Part shown: one piece after another, positions 8,487 to 17,714 of the stretch
Layout of the letters: every line of letters begins with the position of its first letter
How positions within the stretch are numbered: position 1 is the first letter of the stretch
Assembly: GCF_000473365.1 (NCBI RefSeq)
Contig: NZ_KI421517.1
Coordinates: forward strand, 2,042,745 to 2,106,744
Direction of reading: 5' to 3'
DNA: 64,000 nt
Source of the DNA: Adhaeribacter aquaticus DSM 16391
Lineage (GTDB): Bacteria > Bacteroidota > Bacteroidia > Cytophagales > Hymenobacteraceae
The notes under the pieces: model-generated
What the model saw: the letters and a program-made list of their open reading frames with translations, nothing else
What the model was told of the DNA's origin: nothing
Databases searched by the model: none
Made by a program: the position numbers and the translations under genes

Positions 8487-10493
8487 CTACTTATTTAATG
8501 AATTAATCCAGGCTGCAATTTTTAAGGCATCTGCTTTGGGTACTTGTGGCATAGGCGGCATGGGCGTGGCATATTCCGGCCAATTCTCCGGTTCCGGATC
8601 ATGAATTAGCTTTACAATTTGTTCGTCGGAATATTTACGTTTGGCTACTTCAGAATAAGCTGGCCCCACCTGACGCTTATCGGGGCTATGGCAAGCCAAG
8701 CAAGTATACTTTGCCAATAAAGGTTTTACTAATTCAAAAGAAGGAGCTTTAGATGTAGCTACTGAGGCTACAGGACTAATCCCTGCGGAGCCTACTTTGG
8801 CGGCACTAGCCTTTTTAACTACAGGTGCTTTTTTATTTGAATCAGCAACCAAGGTTACTTTCTTTGTTGATGGTGGCAAAGTTAATTTTGGTCCATCCGG
8901 AATATTATTCAGAGTATAATAAGCCGTAGGATGCACCAGTGAAAAAGCATTTTCAGTTTCATGCACACCAGCCAGAGTTATATTATGAATATAATTCTTT
9001 CGCAGGTTATCTACCACTATGCGCACTTTCATGCCGTCGTCAGAAACTTTTACCGCTTTAACTGCACACTTTTCATTGTTAACTGGCGGACTACCATATA
9101 CCGGGTGGTACTTATAAATAAAACTTTCTACGGAATAAGAAGCTAAATCTGCTGCTGATTTTTTATCCACTGGTTTGGTAAATTCAACTTCAAAGCCATC
9201 TGGCATAGCCCGCACGGCCAGCATCTCAAAAGGTACTTTATTATTCCAAACCAAGCGCTGCAACCCTTGTGCCGCTTCCCCGGCCGAGCCCCAGCCCCTG
9301 TTGGTTTCACCTACAAACAAAGAGCCATCCGGCGCCCAGGCCATGCGTAATACGCCAGATTGAAAGCCACTTCGAAAATCCCAGGCAGCGCCCTGGTATT
9401 CTCCGTTTACTTTCTCCATAAACACCCGCATTATTTTACTCTGGCCCTGATCCCCAATCAGCATTTGTCCGGCAAAGGGGCCAAAGGTATTCTCCGGAAT
9501 AGAAAGAATTTCGGAGTTAGAAATCCCCAGAATACCATGCGGCAACCAAACTGCTGGCAAAGCAATCTCCGGGATACTTTTCTTTAGTTCAAAAAGCGTA
9601 GTAAAGTTTTCAGTTACTACGTTCATAGGCCGGATGTCCTGCCCATTTTCATTTTTTTGAATGCGGGGACTTACCTTGGCAAAAAGCTGTTCCTGGGTTA
9701 ATTTTAAAGGAGAGTTAGGCTGATTGGTCCAGGCTAATCCGGCTGGGTTACCCGTAAAGCTACCCTTCTTCACATGGATTATGCCGCCGGAGCCAATCCA
9801 ATCGCCTTGGTTATCAGCATAGAACATTTCACCGTCTACCATACCAATCCCGGCCGGGGAGCGCATACCAGTCGCCCAAGGCTCGATTTGCCCGTTTTCC
9901 TGTATCCGCAGCATCCATCCGCGCCATGGAGCCCTGCTGTAAGGCCGCCACCATTCGTCTTCTGGAAATGCTAAATTACAGGTAATGAAAAAAGAACCAT
10001 CCGGCGCAATCTTAGGACCATAATTGTATTCACAGTAATTGCCGGTGACCGGCAAAGCCGCAATGGTTTGAAACACATCGGCTTTACCATCCTGATTGGT
10101 ATCCAACAATTTGGTTAATTCACCCCGCTGCGCACAATATAAAGCACCATCTTTATAAGCAATACCCAAAACTTCGTGTAAGCCCGAAGCAAACTTCCGG
10201 AAATGCGGCCGTAAACTGGTAGGATTCTCAACCATGTAAATATCGCCCCGGCGTGTTGTAACGGCTAAATCACCGTTAGGCATCATGGCCAGACCGCCTA
10301 TTTCCAGCACTGTTCCTTCCGGAGCCGGTACGCGCATTATTTTAAAAAAATCTTCTTCCTTAGCTGACTCTTGGGTGAAAACCTTAGAGGCTGAGGTTTG
10401 TGCCCAACTAGGAGAACCTGCCAGCATTAAGGCAACACCTACATAAAAGGACTTCTTAAGCCAAGAAGAAACTCGGTTATTATATTCTTTCAT
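8487..10493 (-). CDS. Exported beta-propeller protein with C-terminal cytochrome c
   Basis: A 668-residue periplasmic or envelope protein. After a signal peptide (about residues 1-31) comes a large NHL/PQQ-sugar-dehydrogenase-like propeller (about 50-430) with repeated DGSLFVGE-type turns. Then follow a beta-rich linker and a class I cytochrome c domain with the heme motif CLACH at 598-602 and an axial-Met candidate in PMPPMPQ. The likely job is electron transfer from oxidation of a sugar or glycoside into the respiratory chain; this is inferred from domain logic. It is 12 nt downstream of the DUF1080 gene and 29 nt upstream of the PmoA-like gene. Confidence 0.82.
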   Translation of the reverse strand: MKEYNNRVSSWLKKSFYVGVALMLAGSPSWAQTSASKVFTQESAKEEDFFKIMRVPAPEGTVLEIGGLAMMPNGDLAVTTRRGDIYMVENPTSLRPHFRKFASGLHEVLGIAYKDGALYCAQRGELTKLLDTNQDGKADVFQTIAALPVTGNYCEYNYGPKIAPDGSFFITCNLAFPEDEWWRPYSRAPWRGWMLRIQENGQIEPWATGMRSPAGIGMVDGEMFYADNQGDWIGSGGIIHVKKGSFTGNPAGLAWTNQPNSPLKLTQEQLFAKVSPRIQKNENGQDIRPMNVVTENFTTLFELKKSIPEIALPAVWLPHGILGISNSEILSIPENTFGPFAGQMLIGDQGQSKIMRVFMEKVNGEYQGAAWDFRSGFQSGVLRMAWAPDGSLFVGETNRGWGSAGEAAQGLQRLVWNNKVPFEMLAVRAMPDGFEVEFTKPVDKKSAADLASYSVESFIYKYHPVYGSPPVNNEKCAVKAVKVSDDGMKVRIVVDNLRKNYIHNITLAGVHETENAFSLVHPTAYYTLNNIPDGPKLTLPPSTKKVTLVADSNKKAPVVKKASAAKVGSAGISPVASVATSKAPSFELVKPLLAKYTCLACHSPDKRQVGPAYSEVAKRKYSDEQIVKLIHDPEPENWPEYATPMPPMPQVPKADALKIAAWINSLNK

Positions 10494-10505
10494 TACCTAC
10501 TTACC

Positions 10506-12344
10506 CTAAAAAATAATGGAATAGCTTAATTTATTTCGCACCGGAATAATTAATTCCTGTCCATCCTTAACCTCCCGTATCTGGGGTTTACCCCCGCCCG
10601 CATCATCCAATTGCAAATAATAAGCTTTATCATCTACTAAATACATACCCTTGGGCAAGGCCTCAATCTTCTTACCTTCGGCTAACCGGGCATATAAAGT
10701 TTTGGGGCTATTTTCTACCGTTAGTACCCGCTGCAAACCTTGCCCGTTATTTGCAAGGCGAATAGCATCAGCAACCGTTGCTCCATAAATCTGGTATTGG
10801 AAAGTTGGCAGATCGTTCTGATCCAAGGTATATCCTTTGGGCCGGTAATGGCTACCCAAGGTATCGGTAGCCCAGGTTGCCTGTGGAGTTGATAAATTTG
10901 CCAAAGTAAGAGCCGGTTTACTTAATTGCAGGATCATGCCCATTGGCTTAGAAGATCCATCGCCCCGATCCTGCCACATAGGCGTAGCATCCATAAAAGT
11001 TCCGCGCCAGGCTTGTACCAAGGTACCCCGGTCATAATCGTAAGTATAATGCAACTGTTCCGGACTACCCACCGAAATAGCATGGGTTAATCTGGTGTTA
11101 TCGGGTAAATCAATAAAACTCCGAAGCAACATATTGGAGGTGGCGTTTACCAAAACTGGGTCTACCGGAACTTTAATATTGGTAGCATCGCTTATTAAGA
11201 ATTCCCGGAAGCCTGGGCCCGAAATGGTCAGGCCCAGAATAGGTTTAATGTAATTAACGTATTTTGAATACAATATTTCAAAAGGGATTTCCCCTGCCGA
11301 CAAGGTAATGGCTCCGGTTCCAGACTCACCAACCACCTTGGTTACTTCTTTTGTATTTAATTTTAATATGCCTATTCCACCCGGTGAAGTAAGGTTAAAC
11401 TTGTATTCTCCTGGCTCGGCAACTTTTAGTTTACCCGTATATTGAATTAAATATTCATTTGGAATGCGGTTTACGGTAGAAGTTAAAATAGCCGAGGCTC
11501 CTTTAGCTTCGGGTGGTAATTTAGTTAAATCTGGTTCTTTATCGAATTTACCTTTGTAAATGGTGTACTGAAGATTTACCAGTTCCGGACGCGGTTTATC
11601 AAAATTGGTGACTTTAATGTTGCGGAAGGCTACCGCTCCGTGATCGCCCTGAAACCGCAAAGGGCCGGTTGCTTTCTCGTCGCTGCCCAGCGCCCCCCGG
11701 GTAGGTCCGGAAAGTACCACGTTCTCATGAATATTTACTCCATTTAGCTGGACCAATAATATTTTGGCATTCTCCGTCTTTCTGCCACTGGCATCAAAGC
11801 GAGGTGCCTGAAAAGATATTTTCAGGTGCTGCCACAAACCGGGAGCTTTACTGGCATTTTGTCGGGGCGGGTAACCTTCGTAGCCTTTTTGGCCATTAGC
11901 CCGCTTCTCGTCCCAGCGTTCATAAATACCGCCATTATTACCAGCAGTGGGAGTTTTTACTCCCCAGCTATCTTCTAACTGTATCTCGTAGCGACCCTGT
12001 AAATAAATCCCTGAGTTAGACTCTTTGGCCATCATGTAATCCAGCTCCAGGTCCAAATCACCGTGTTCGAAGTTGGTATATAAATCAGCGGCTGTATTTT
12101 TTTTGGCAGGTAAGTTTATTAAGACACCACTACCTTTCACCGAATTTAAGATATTTGCTTTGGCTAAATCTGCGGTAACATCTCCTACAATACTCCAGCT
12201 TTTACCCTCCGTTTTAAAAGGAGCTAAATCGGTTAAGGGAATGGTTGTCTGCCCAAAAGCCGATTTAGATAAACACAAAAAAGCAAAACCCGCAATCAGC
12301 TTCTTAAAAGAAGGTAATCCAACACGTACTAAATTCCTAAACAT
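10506..12344 (-). CDS. Exported DUF1080 (3-keto-disaccharide hydrolase-like) protein
   Basis: A 612-residue protein with a Sec signal (about residues 1-31, ending SAFGQ). Residues about 40-250 form the DUF1080 laminin-G/GH16-like beta-sandwich, recognisable by NSGIYLQGRYEIQLEDSWG, GGIYERW and PLRFQGDHGAVAFRNIKV. A PA14-like beta segment follows (about 260-390), then an unassigned C-terminal region that often accompanies cytochrome-linked members. Related DUF1080 proteins hydrolyse 3-keto-glycosides; that activity is a family-based inference. It lies between the isomerase/epimerase (55-nt gap) and the cytochrome protein (12-nt gap). Confidence 0.82.
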   Translation of the reverse strand: MFRNLVRVGLPSFKKLIAGFAFLCLSKSAFGQTTIPLTDLAPFKTEGKSWSIVGDVTADLAKANILNSVKGSGVLINLPAKKNTAADLYTNFEHGDLDLELDYMMAKESNSGIYLQGRYEIQLEDSWGVKTPTAGNNGGIYERWDEKRANGQKGYEGYPPRQNASKAPGLWQHLKISFQAPRFDASGRKTENAKILLVQLNGVNIHENVVLSGPTRGALGSDEKATGPLRFQGDHGAVAFRNIKVTNFDKPRPELVNLQYTIYKGKFDKEPDLTKLPPEAKGASAILTSTVNRIPNEYLIQYTGKLKVAEPGEYKFNLTSPGGIGILKLNTKEVTKVVGESGTGAITLSAGEIPFEILYSKYVNYIKPILGLTISGPGFREFLISDATNIKVPVDPVLVNATSNMLLRSFIDLPDNTRLTHAISVGSPEQLHYTYDYDRGTLVQAWRGTFMDATPMWQDRGDGSSKPMGMILQLSKPALTLANLSTPQATWATDTLGSHYRPKGYTLDQNDLPTFQYQIYGATVADAIRLANNGQGLQRVLTVENSPKTLYARLAEGKKIEALPKGMYLVDDKAYYLQLDDAGGGKPQIREVKDGQELIIPVRNKLSYSIIF

Positions 12345-12399
12345 AAATAATAAATGGTTCCAATGTAAATGGAGCCTTTTCTATAAATAAAAGTACTGA

Positions 12400-13248
12400 T
12401 TATTCAGCACCTAAAGATTTTAAATACTCGTAGCTTTTTAAAACCGATTCTTCCCCGGCAATTTCCAACGTGGTATACCCATCAAAACCGGCTTTCTCTA
12501 AAGCTCTGAAAGTTCCTTCAATATCCACTACGCCGCTACCCAACGGAATAATAGCCATACCGCAGCCAAATATTTTTCCGCGTTGCGCCACAAATTCTTC
12601 GGGCATATCTTTCCAATGCACATGCTCTATTTTACTACCCAAACGGTTTACAAATTCAACCGGGTCGCCGCCGCCTAACCACAAATTTCCGGTATCTAAA
12701 TTTAGTCCCAAAGCATCTGAATTGCAAGTATCCAGCAGTTTCTCCATGTGATCCGCAGAGTCAGTAATATGGCCATGCGGCTCCAGCAATATTTTAACGC
12801 CAAAGTCCTGCGCTAAGCGTAGCGGTTCATGTAATTTCTCTCTTATGGTAAATAACGCCTCGTCGGTAGTTAAACTTTTACCAAACTCGGTAGTAGGGTC
12901 GCCTTCGGTAGTAATAACATGTTTAATACCCAGGGTGGCAGCCAGTTTTACAGCTTTTATTATTTGGGCAGTACCATAACGCCACGGCGCTGTAGGATCT
13001 AACAAATTAGCATGGGCACAAACACTGGTAATGGTAATACCCTGGCTTTGGAACATCCGCTTCAAATCAAACGGGTTGGCATCTAAACTAGCTACGGCGG
13101 TAAAGCCAAATTCAGCTCCTAAACAAGCTCCGTCGGTATTGTCGGTAATATCCGCATATTTAAAACCCCAGGAATTTATTTGGGCCAACTGTTTATCTAA
13201 CGTCTGAAACGGATTAATCAAGGCAAAACAACCTACTTTTATGCTCAT
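12400..13248 (-). CDS. Sugar phosphate isomerase/epimerase (AP-endonuclease-2 fold)
   Basis: A 282-residue TIM-barrel protein without a signal peptide, so cytoplasmic. Metal- and substrate-site candidates are visible in LEPHGHITD, LNLDTGNLWLGG, HVHWKDMP and TLEIAGEE, typical of the xylose-isomerase-like family. These enzymes isomerise or epimerise keto sugars, consistent with handling products of the exported keto-glycoside enzymes downstream. It is the first gene of the minus-strand operon and diverges from the AraC regulator across 104 bp. Confidence 0.88.
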   Translation of the reverse strand: MSIKVGCFALINPFQTLDKQLAQINSWGFKYADITDNTDGACLGAEFGFTAVASLDANPFDLKRMFQSQGITITSVCAHANLLDPTAPWRYGTAQIIKAVKLAATLGIKHVITTEGDPTTEFGKSLTTDEALFTIREKLHEPLRLAQDFGVKILLEPHGHITDSADHMEKLLDTCNSDALGLNLDTGNLWLGGGDPVEFVNRLGSKIEHVHWKDMPEEFVAQRGKIFGCGMAIIPLGSGVVDIEGTFRALEKAGFDGYTTLEIAGEESVLKSYEYLKSLGAE

Positions 13249-13294
13249 AGTTTTTTAATTTAATTTTCCTTGAGTAATTTTATCTATTAAGAAT

Positions 13295-13333
13295 TTTAAA
13301 ATTATTCATTTTAGTTCAGTGAATAATTTTAAA
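13295..13333. promoter_or_regulatory. Inverted repeat in the divergent promoter region
   Basis: A perfect 14-bp inverted repeat (13295-13308 with 13320-13333, arm TTTAAAATTATTCA) separated by 11 bp lies between the divergent epimerase operon and araC gene. It begins 47 bp from the operon start and ends 19 bp from the regulator start. Its position suits an operator for the AraC protein. The AT-rich arms mean chance palindromy cannot be excluded. Confidence 0.45.
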
Positions 13334-13352
13334 TATTTTCAACAAAGCTGCT

Positions 13353-14360
13353 ATGCTGAGTACCCAACAGGTTTATAAAGATCAGGATAAAATTTACCAC
13401 GCCGATACCTGCCAACCCTTAATTGCGGCAAATCAGGAAGGCAAACTTCAGTTGGAGGCATGGGGACGTTTCACTTACCCGGGCCGGAGAATTGAACCGG
13501 AGGAATTAACCGGCGTAAACAGCATTGGCTACTGGGATGCTCATTTCAGACAGAGTTGGGGATTGGACTGGCACCGGAACGAAGGCATAGAAATTACTTT
13601 TCTGGAAAGTGGGCAGATACCATTCGCCCTGGAAAATAAAGCCTTCACCTTAAACCCTGATGAGATAACGATAACCCGTCCCTGGCAGCCCCACCGGGTA
13701 GGCGACCCGACCATTGGGGCAGGAAAACTTTTTTGGCTTATTTTAGATGTTGGCGTTAGGCACCCGCACCAGGAATGGATCTGGCCAGATTGGATAATGT
13801 TAACAAAAGCTGATTTAACGGAGCTTACCCGCATGTTGCGCCAAAACGAGCAACCGGTATGGAAAGCCAGCGACGAAATAAAGTTATGCTTTCAGCGATT
13901 GGGCAGCTTATTAAAAAACAAGGACCTAGGTAAGGTAGAATCCTGGATTAAAGTTTACATAAATGAAATTTTACTGCATCTGCTGGATTCATTCCGGTGT
14001 GGTCAGATACCTTTAAGTAAAGCACTAACGGAAGGCAGAAGAACGGTTGAACTTTTTATTAAAGACCTGAATAAAACCTTCATGGAACCCTGGACCTTAG
14101 ATTCCATGGCTGCCCAATGTGGGTTGGGCATTACCCGTTTTGTTCATTACTTTAAGCAGATTACCAATGCATCGCCGATGCAATATTTGACAAATCTACG
14201 GTTGGAAGTTGCTGCCCATCAATTAATTCATGCGCCGCACTTACACATTAATAATATTGGCTACGATTGTGGCTTTTCCAGCAGTGAGTATTTTGCGACG
14301 GTTTTCCGGAAACAATATGGCTATTCGCCTAAAAGTTACCGGCTTCAGCATGTAACCTAA
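13353..14360 (+). CDS. AraC-family transcriptional regulator
   Basis: A 335-residue regulator. The N-terminal half holds a cupin-like sensor segment (about 60-130, with ENKAFTLNPDEITITRPWQPH). The C-terminal about 95 residues are the double helix-turn-helix AraC domain, ending with IGYDCGFSSSEYFATVFRKQ and YSPKSYR. Genes of this layout usually respond to a sugar and control the adjacent operon. It diverges from the four-gene keto-sugar operon, which is therefore its likely target. It is the only DNA-binding regulator other than the sigma factor in the window. Confidence 0.9.
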   Translation: MLSTQQVYKDQDKIYHADTCQPLIAANQEGKLQLEAWGRFTYPGRRIEPEELTGVNSIGYWDAHFRQSWGLDWHRNEGIEITFLESGQIPFALENKAFTLNPDEITITRPWQPHRVGDPTIGAGKLFWLILDVGVRHPHQEWIWPDWIMLTKADLTELTRMLRQNEQPVWKASDEIKLCFQRLGSLLKNKDLGKVESWIKVYINEILLHLLDSFRCGQIPLSKALTEGRRTVELFIKDLNKTFMEPWTLDSMAAQCGLGITRFVHYFKQITNASPMQYLTNLRLEVAAHQLIHAPHLHINNIGYDCGFSSSEYFATVFRKQYGYSPKSYRLQHVT

Positions 14361-14402
14361 ATTACTACTGTTTCTAAATCTGTAACTAAAAAAGCCTAAA
14401 AC

Positions 14403-14438
14403 AAAAAAGGATATACCTAATTGATATATCCTTTTTTT
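14403..14438. terminator. Bidirectional terminator between araC gene and BI-1 gene
   Basis: Stem GGATATA/TATATCC extended by A6 on the left and T7 on the right, between two convergent genes. Confidence 0.75.
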
Positions 14439-14458
14439 CAATAAAGTACTTAATAAAA

Positions 14459-15154
14459 TTATCTTCTGTTACCGAAAAAGCGCAACATGTATAAAAACAA
14501 GTTGATAAAATCCAGGTACAGGGATAAAGCGGCTAATAAAGAAGTTTTCTTTTCGGTTTCTGAGCCTTCTTCCTGCATCATGCCAATTGCTTTAATTTTT
14601 TGGGTGTCGTAAGCGGTTAATCCTACAAATATCAATACCCCGGCACAGGACGTAATCCAGTATACCATTTCGGTATAGAAGAACATATTTACCACCGAGG
14701 CAATAATCAGCCCTAGCAAAGCCATCATTAAAATATTACCCCAGGAACTTAGATCCTTTTTAGTTACAAACCCATATATACTCATGGCACCAAATGTACC
14801 TGCGGTAATCAAAAAGGTGGAAGCAACCGAAGCGGCGGTATACGCCATAAAAATAACCGATAGCGTAACGCCATTCAGAAAAGCATAAAAAAGAAAGAAT
14901 AAGGCTGCCGTACCCGAAGCCATATCCATCATTTTTGCTCCTAAATACAATACCAAAAGTACCTGGGCAATAAGTAGTCCATAAAAGGTAATCTTGTTCG
15001 CAAAAATAAGGGAAAGCAGAAAATCGGATGAAGCTACAACGGCTGAAGTAACCGCCGTAATAGCCAAAGCCAACGACATCCAGCCATAAACTTTAGCCAT
15101 AAAGCCCGGCTGTAATACTTTACTTTTATTTAGTAAAAGAGCTGAATCTAACAT
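14459..15154 (-). CDS. Bax inhibitor-1/YccA family membrane protein
   Basis: A 231-residue inner-membrane protein with seven predicted membrane helices. The BI-1 signature is seen in the MAKVYGWMSLALAITAVTSA start, the central FLNGVTLSVIF segment and the AYDTQKIKAIG loop before the last helix. The family includes pH-sensitive calcium leak channels and YccA, a modulator of FtsH; the role here is not readable. It is monocistronic, with a terminator on its 3' side. Confidence 0.92.
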   Translation of the reverse strand: MLDSALLLNKSKVLQPGFMAKVYGWMSLALAITAVTSAVVASSDFLLSLIFANKITFYGLLIAQVLLVLYLGAKMMDMASGTAALFFLFYAFLNGVTLSVIFMAYTAASVASTFLITAGTFGAMSIYGFVTKKDLSSWGNILMMALLGLIIASVVNMFFYTEMVYWITSCAGVLIFVGLTAYDTQKIKAIGMMQEEGSETEKKTSLLAALSLYLDFINLFLYMLRFFGNRR

Positions 15155-15226
15155 AGTACATTTAATTTAGGTGTATGAAATTTACAAAAACTGCTAAATA
15201 TATACAATACCCTATTCAGCTATTTT

Positions 15227-15850
15227 TTATAAATATGTAACCGGTACAAACACTACCTTCTTGGTTTCAAAGAATTCTTCTTTATAATAATTACTTAAAT
15301 TATGAAGATTGGTAACTAACCCCGACTCGGCAATCTCCTCGGTTAAATCACCACCCTTCAAATAATATAATCCTTTATCTGGGCTATCTGGTTTTTTAAA
15401 GCTGTTCTGTATCCAGGTATAGAACTCAGACAAGCGAGCTACAGCCCGGCTTACTATAAAGTCATATTTTTCTGGCACCTGCTCGGCCCGGGTATGAGTA
15501 GCTTTTACATTATGCAAATGCAGCGACTGGGCAATTTCCTGTACCACATGAATCTTTTTACCGATGGAGTCCACCAAATGAAACCGTACTTCCGGAAACA
15601 TAATAGCCAGGGGAATACCGGGCAAACCGCCTCCCGTTCCCACATCCATTACCGATGAACCGGCTGGGAAGTGAATTACTTTTGCAATACCCAAGGAATG
15701 TAAAATATGATGAACCGCAATCTGATCCATATCCTTCCGGGAAATCACATTTATTTTGGCATTCCACTCGCGTAAAAGCTGCTCCAGTTGGGCAAACTGG
15801 TCTGCTTGTTTATCAGTAATGTCGGGAAAATAATTTCGAATAAGTTCCAA
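15227..15850 (-). CDS. rsmG: 16S rRNA (guanine-N7)-methyltransferase
   Basis: A SAM-dependent methyltransferase that modifies a conserved guanine (G527 in E. coli) of 16S rRNA. The 207-residue length is normal. The SAM-binding loop VMDVGTGGGLPGIPLA lies at about residues 67-82, and the N-terminal LEQLLREWNAKINVIS plus the later FIVSRAVARL motif are typical. It follows the BI-1 gene on the same strand with a 72-nt gap and may be its own unit. Confidence 0.95.
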   Translation of the reverse strand: MELIRNYFPDITDKQADQFAQLEQLLREWNAKINVISRKDMDQIAVHHILHSLGIAKVIHFPAGSSVMDVGTGGGLPGIPLAIMFPEVRFHLVDSIGKKIHVVQEIAQSLHLHNVKATHTRAEQVPEKYDFIVSRAVARLSEFYTWIQNSFKKPDSPDKGLYYLKGGDLTEEIAESGLVTNLHNLSNYYKEEFFETKKVVFVPVTYL

Positions 15851-15991
15851 GGCGTTTTGTTAAGACTTTAAACAAAATTATAAAATATAGCTAATTCTCT
15901 TACGCTGAAATAGGCAAAAGAAAAAAATCATTTTTAGGCTAAGCCTTCAACAAGAGAATAAAAAATTATTTAAAGTTCTAACCCAAAACCC

Positions 15992-16987
15992 TTATCTATA
16001 AACTAGCTCACTTAGCCATTTGATATTTCGAAGGGTTTTAAACCGGTTCCGCCACAAGGCCATATCGGTTACCATTTCGTTACGTGGAATTTGCTTCCAA
16101 TTAACGGGGGTTCCGTATTTATTTTCGGTTTGCTGTAAATGCTCCAGCACGGTAAGTGTAAAACCATGGAGTATGCACATGCGATTTATAGTGGCTTTTT
16201 TATACGTTTCCGGCACCTGACAATCTAAAATAAATTGGTGCAGCTTTTTGCATTCAGCTAAATAAAATTCTTTAACAGTTTTTACGGAAGCGGCTCGGTT
16301 AAAATAGGTATTAATGCCATTCTGTGTATCGAAATAAATATCAAAACTATCATTGGTAAGCTGATCGACAATGGCCGTTTGGTAAATAACTCTTTTTTCC
16401 GCTTCGGTCCAGTTTTCTTCCACCAAAGTTGCGAACATCAAATAGGTACGCCCGTTTTTTTCGCGGCTCAGGCATTCAATCTCTTGCAGCGTTATAGATG
16501 GATTTAATTGTTTACTCGATTCGGCCTGCCATTCCAGGGCAATCATTAACTGCTGCAAATAGGTATCTGGTAGCGGCCAGAACGTTTGCAGCTCCTGGTT
16601 TAAGGAAACCAATAATTGGGCCTTTTTACTTAATTTAGGGAAGGGTATTTTATCTTGTAATAAATCGAATATTTGCTCCCGGCTCCAGTTATCTTCGTCA
16701 ATTAAATCGTCGCAGATGGTAGACATAACTCCTACTAAAGTCATCCGCTTAGTTTCGGCTTTATTTAATTTGCGGCCTTTCAAGGTTAAATAAAGTTGCG
16801 TACCCAGCACCGTGTACATGGGGTAAAAAAACAATACTTTTTTCTGCTCTGAATTATTAAGTTCGTACCCTATTTTTTGGCAATGCTTATTTACCAGGGG
16901 CTTTAAAAAACGTTGAATAAAAGCTTGCTGCCGGTACCCTTCTAAGGTTAAACCTAACCCAAAACGCAGTAACTCAAAATTATTCAT
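15992..16987 (-). CDS. Class I isoprenoid-synthase-like protein
   Basis: A 331-residue, largely helical soluble protein. I do not recognise a specific enzyme. It has two motifs in the right order for the class I terpene/prenyl synthase fold: an aspartate-rich DDLID at 93-97 and an N-x3-D-x3-D arrangement at 212-220 (NDSFDIYFD), resembling the second metal-binding motif. Bacteroidota have a poorly studied family of this kind, annotated as class 1 isoprenoid biosynthesis enzyme. No other terpenoid gene except ispE (6 kb away) is nearby. Product and substrate are unknown. It is monocistronic between rsmG and a terminator. Confidence 0.6.
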   Translation of the reverse strand: MNNFELLRFGLGLTLEGYRQQAFIQRFLKPLVNKHCQKIGYELNNSEQKKVLFFYPMYTVLGTQLYLTLKGRKLNKAETKRMTLVGVMSTICDDLIDEDNWSREQIFDLLQDKIPFPKLSKKAQLLVSLNQELQTFWPLPDTYLQQLMIALEWQAESSKQLNPSITLQEIECLSREKNGRTYLMFATLVEENWTEAEKRVIYQTAIVDQLTNDSFDIYFDTQNGINTYFNRAASVKTVKEFYLAECKKLHQFILDCQVPETYKKATINRMCILHGFTLTVLEHLQQTENKYGTPVNWKQIPRNEMVTDMALWRNRFKTLRNIKWLSELVYR

Positions 16988-17047
16988 GCGGGTTTTAACA
17001 GGCGATAAGTGTCTATGCCCGCAAAATAGTGATTCAACCTTATAGAA

Positions 17048-17087
17048 AAAACAAAAGCCTTAGAAGTTAATCTAAGGCTTTTGTTTT
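17048..17087. terminator. Terminator after the sigma-factor gene
   Basis: A perfect 17-bp stem (17048-17064 with 17071-17087) and a 6-nt loop, 15 nt beyond the stop of the minus-strand sigma gene. Confidence 0.85.
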
Positions 17088-17102
17088 ATGTTTTATAAAC
17101 TA

Positions 17103-17714
17103 CTAAATAAGATGCTTTTTATTTTTCACCATGTCATACAGCAACTCACGGGCGCGGTGCAATTGGGCTTTTACCGTACCCAAAGGAGCATTTAATTCGG
17201 TAGCAATTTCTTCGTAAGATAATTCATCGAAATAACGCAGAGTCACCAATCGCTGGTATTTATCCGGCAATTTGCCTACGATAAACTGCATAATCTCAAT
17301 CTTCTGATTTTTTATGGCGCTTTCCTGCGGGTTCAGGTTTAAATCTTTAAAATCTATGGTAATCTCATCGCCATTATCAATTTTAATAGCTGAATCAATA
17401 CTCATGGTTTTAATTTTATTCTTCCGAATAAAGTCGATGCAGTTATTGGTAGCAATTCGAAAAAGCCAGGTACTGAAAGCATACTCAGGATTAAACTTAT
17501 GCAGGTTCCGGAAGGCCTTAGCAAATGCCTCAATAGTTAAATCTTCCGCATCATCAGGGTTGCGGACCATTTTAAGCACTACGTGGTAAACCGGCTTCTT
17601 ATAAATATTCATCAGTTCGGCATAGGCTTTTTCGTCGCCACCTTCTACGGCCGCCTGAATCAGTTTAAAATCATGTTTTGCTTTCGCAGAAAATTGCTTA
17701 TTATTTACTTCCAT
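17103..17714 (-). CDS. RNA polymerase sigma factor, sigma-70/ECF type
   Basis: A 203-residue alternative sigma factor. Region 2 spans about residues 30-98 with the DDAEDLTIEAFAKAFRNL and FSTWLFRIATNNCIDFIRK blocks; region 4 spans about 150-198 with LSYEEIATELNAPLGTVKAQLHRAR. There is no adjacent anti-sigma gene. Its start overlaps the end of the glycosyltransferase gene by 10 bp, so the two are translationally linked. The target regulon cannot be read from this window. Confidence 0.93.
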   Translation of the reverse strand: MEVNNKQFSAKAKHDFKLIQAAVEGGDEKAYAELMNIYKKPVYHVVLKMVRNPDDAEDLTIEAFAKAFRNLHKFNPEYAFSTWLFRIATNNCIDFIRKNKIKTMSIDSAIKIDNGDEITIDFKDLNLNPQESAIKNQKIEIMQFIVGKLPDKYQRLVTLRYFDELSYEEIATELNAPLGTVKAQLHRARELLYDMVKNKKHLI

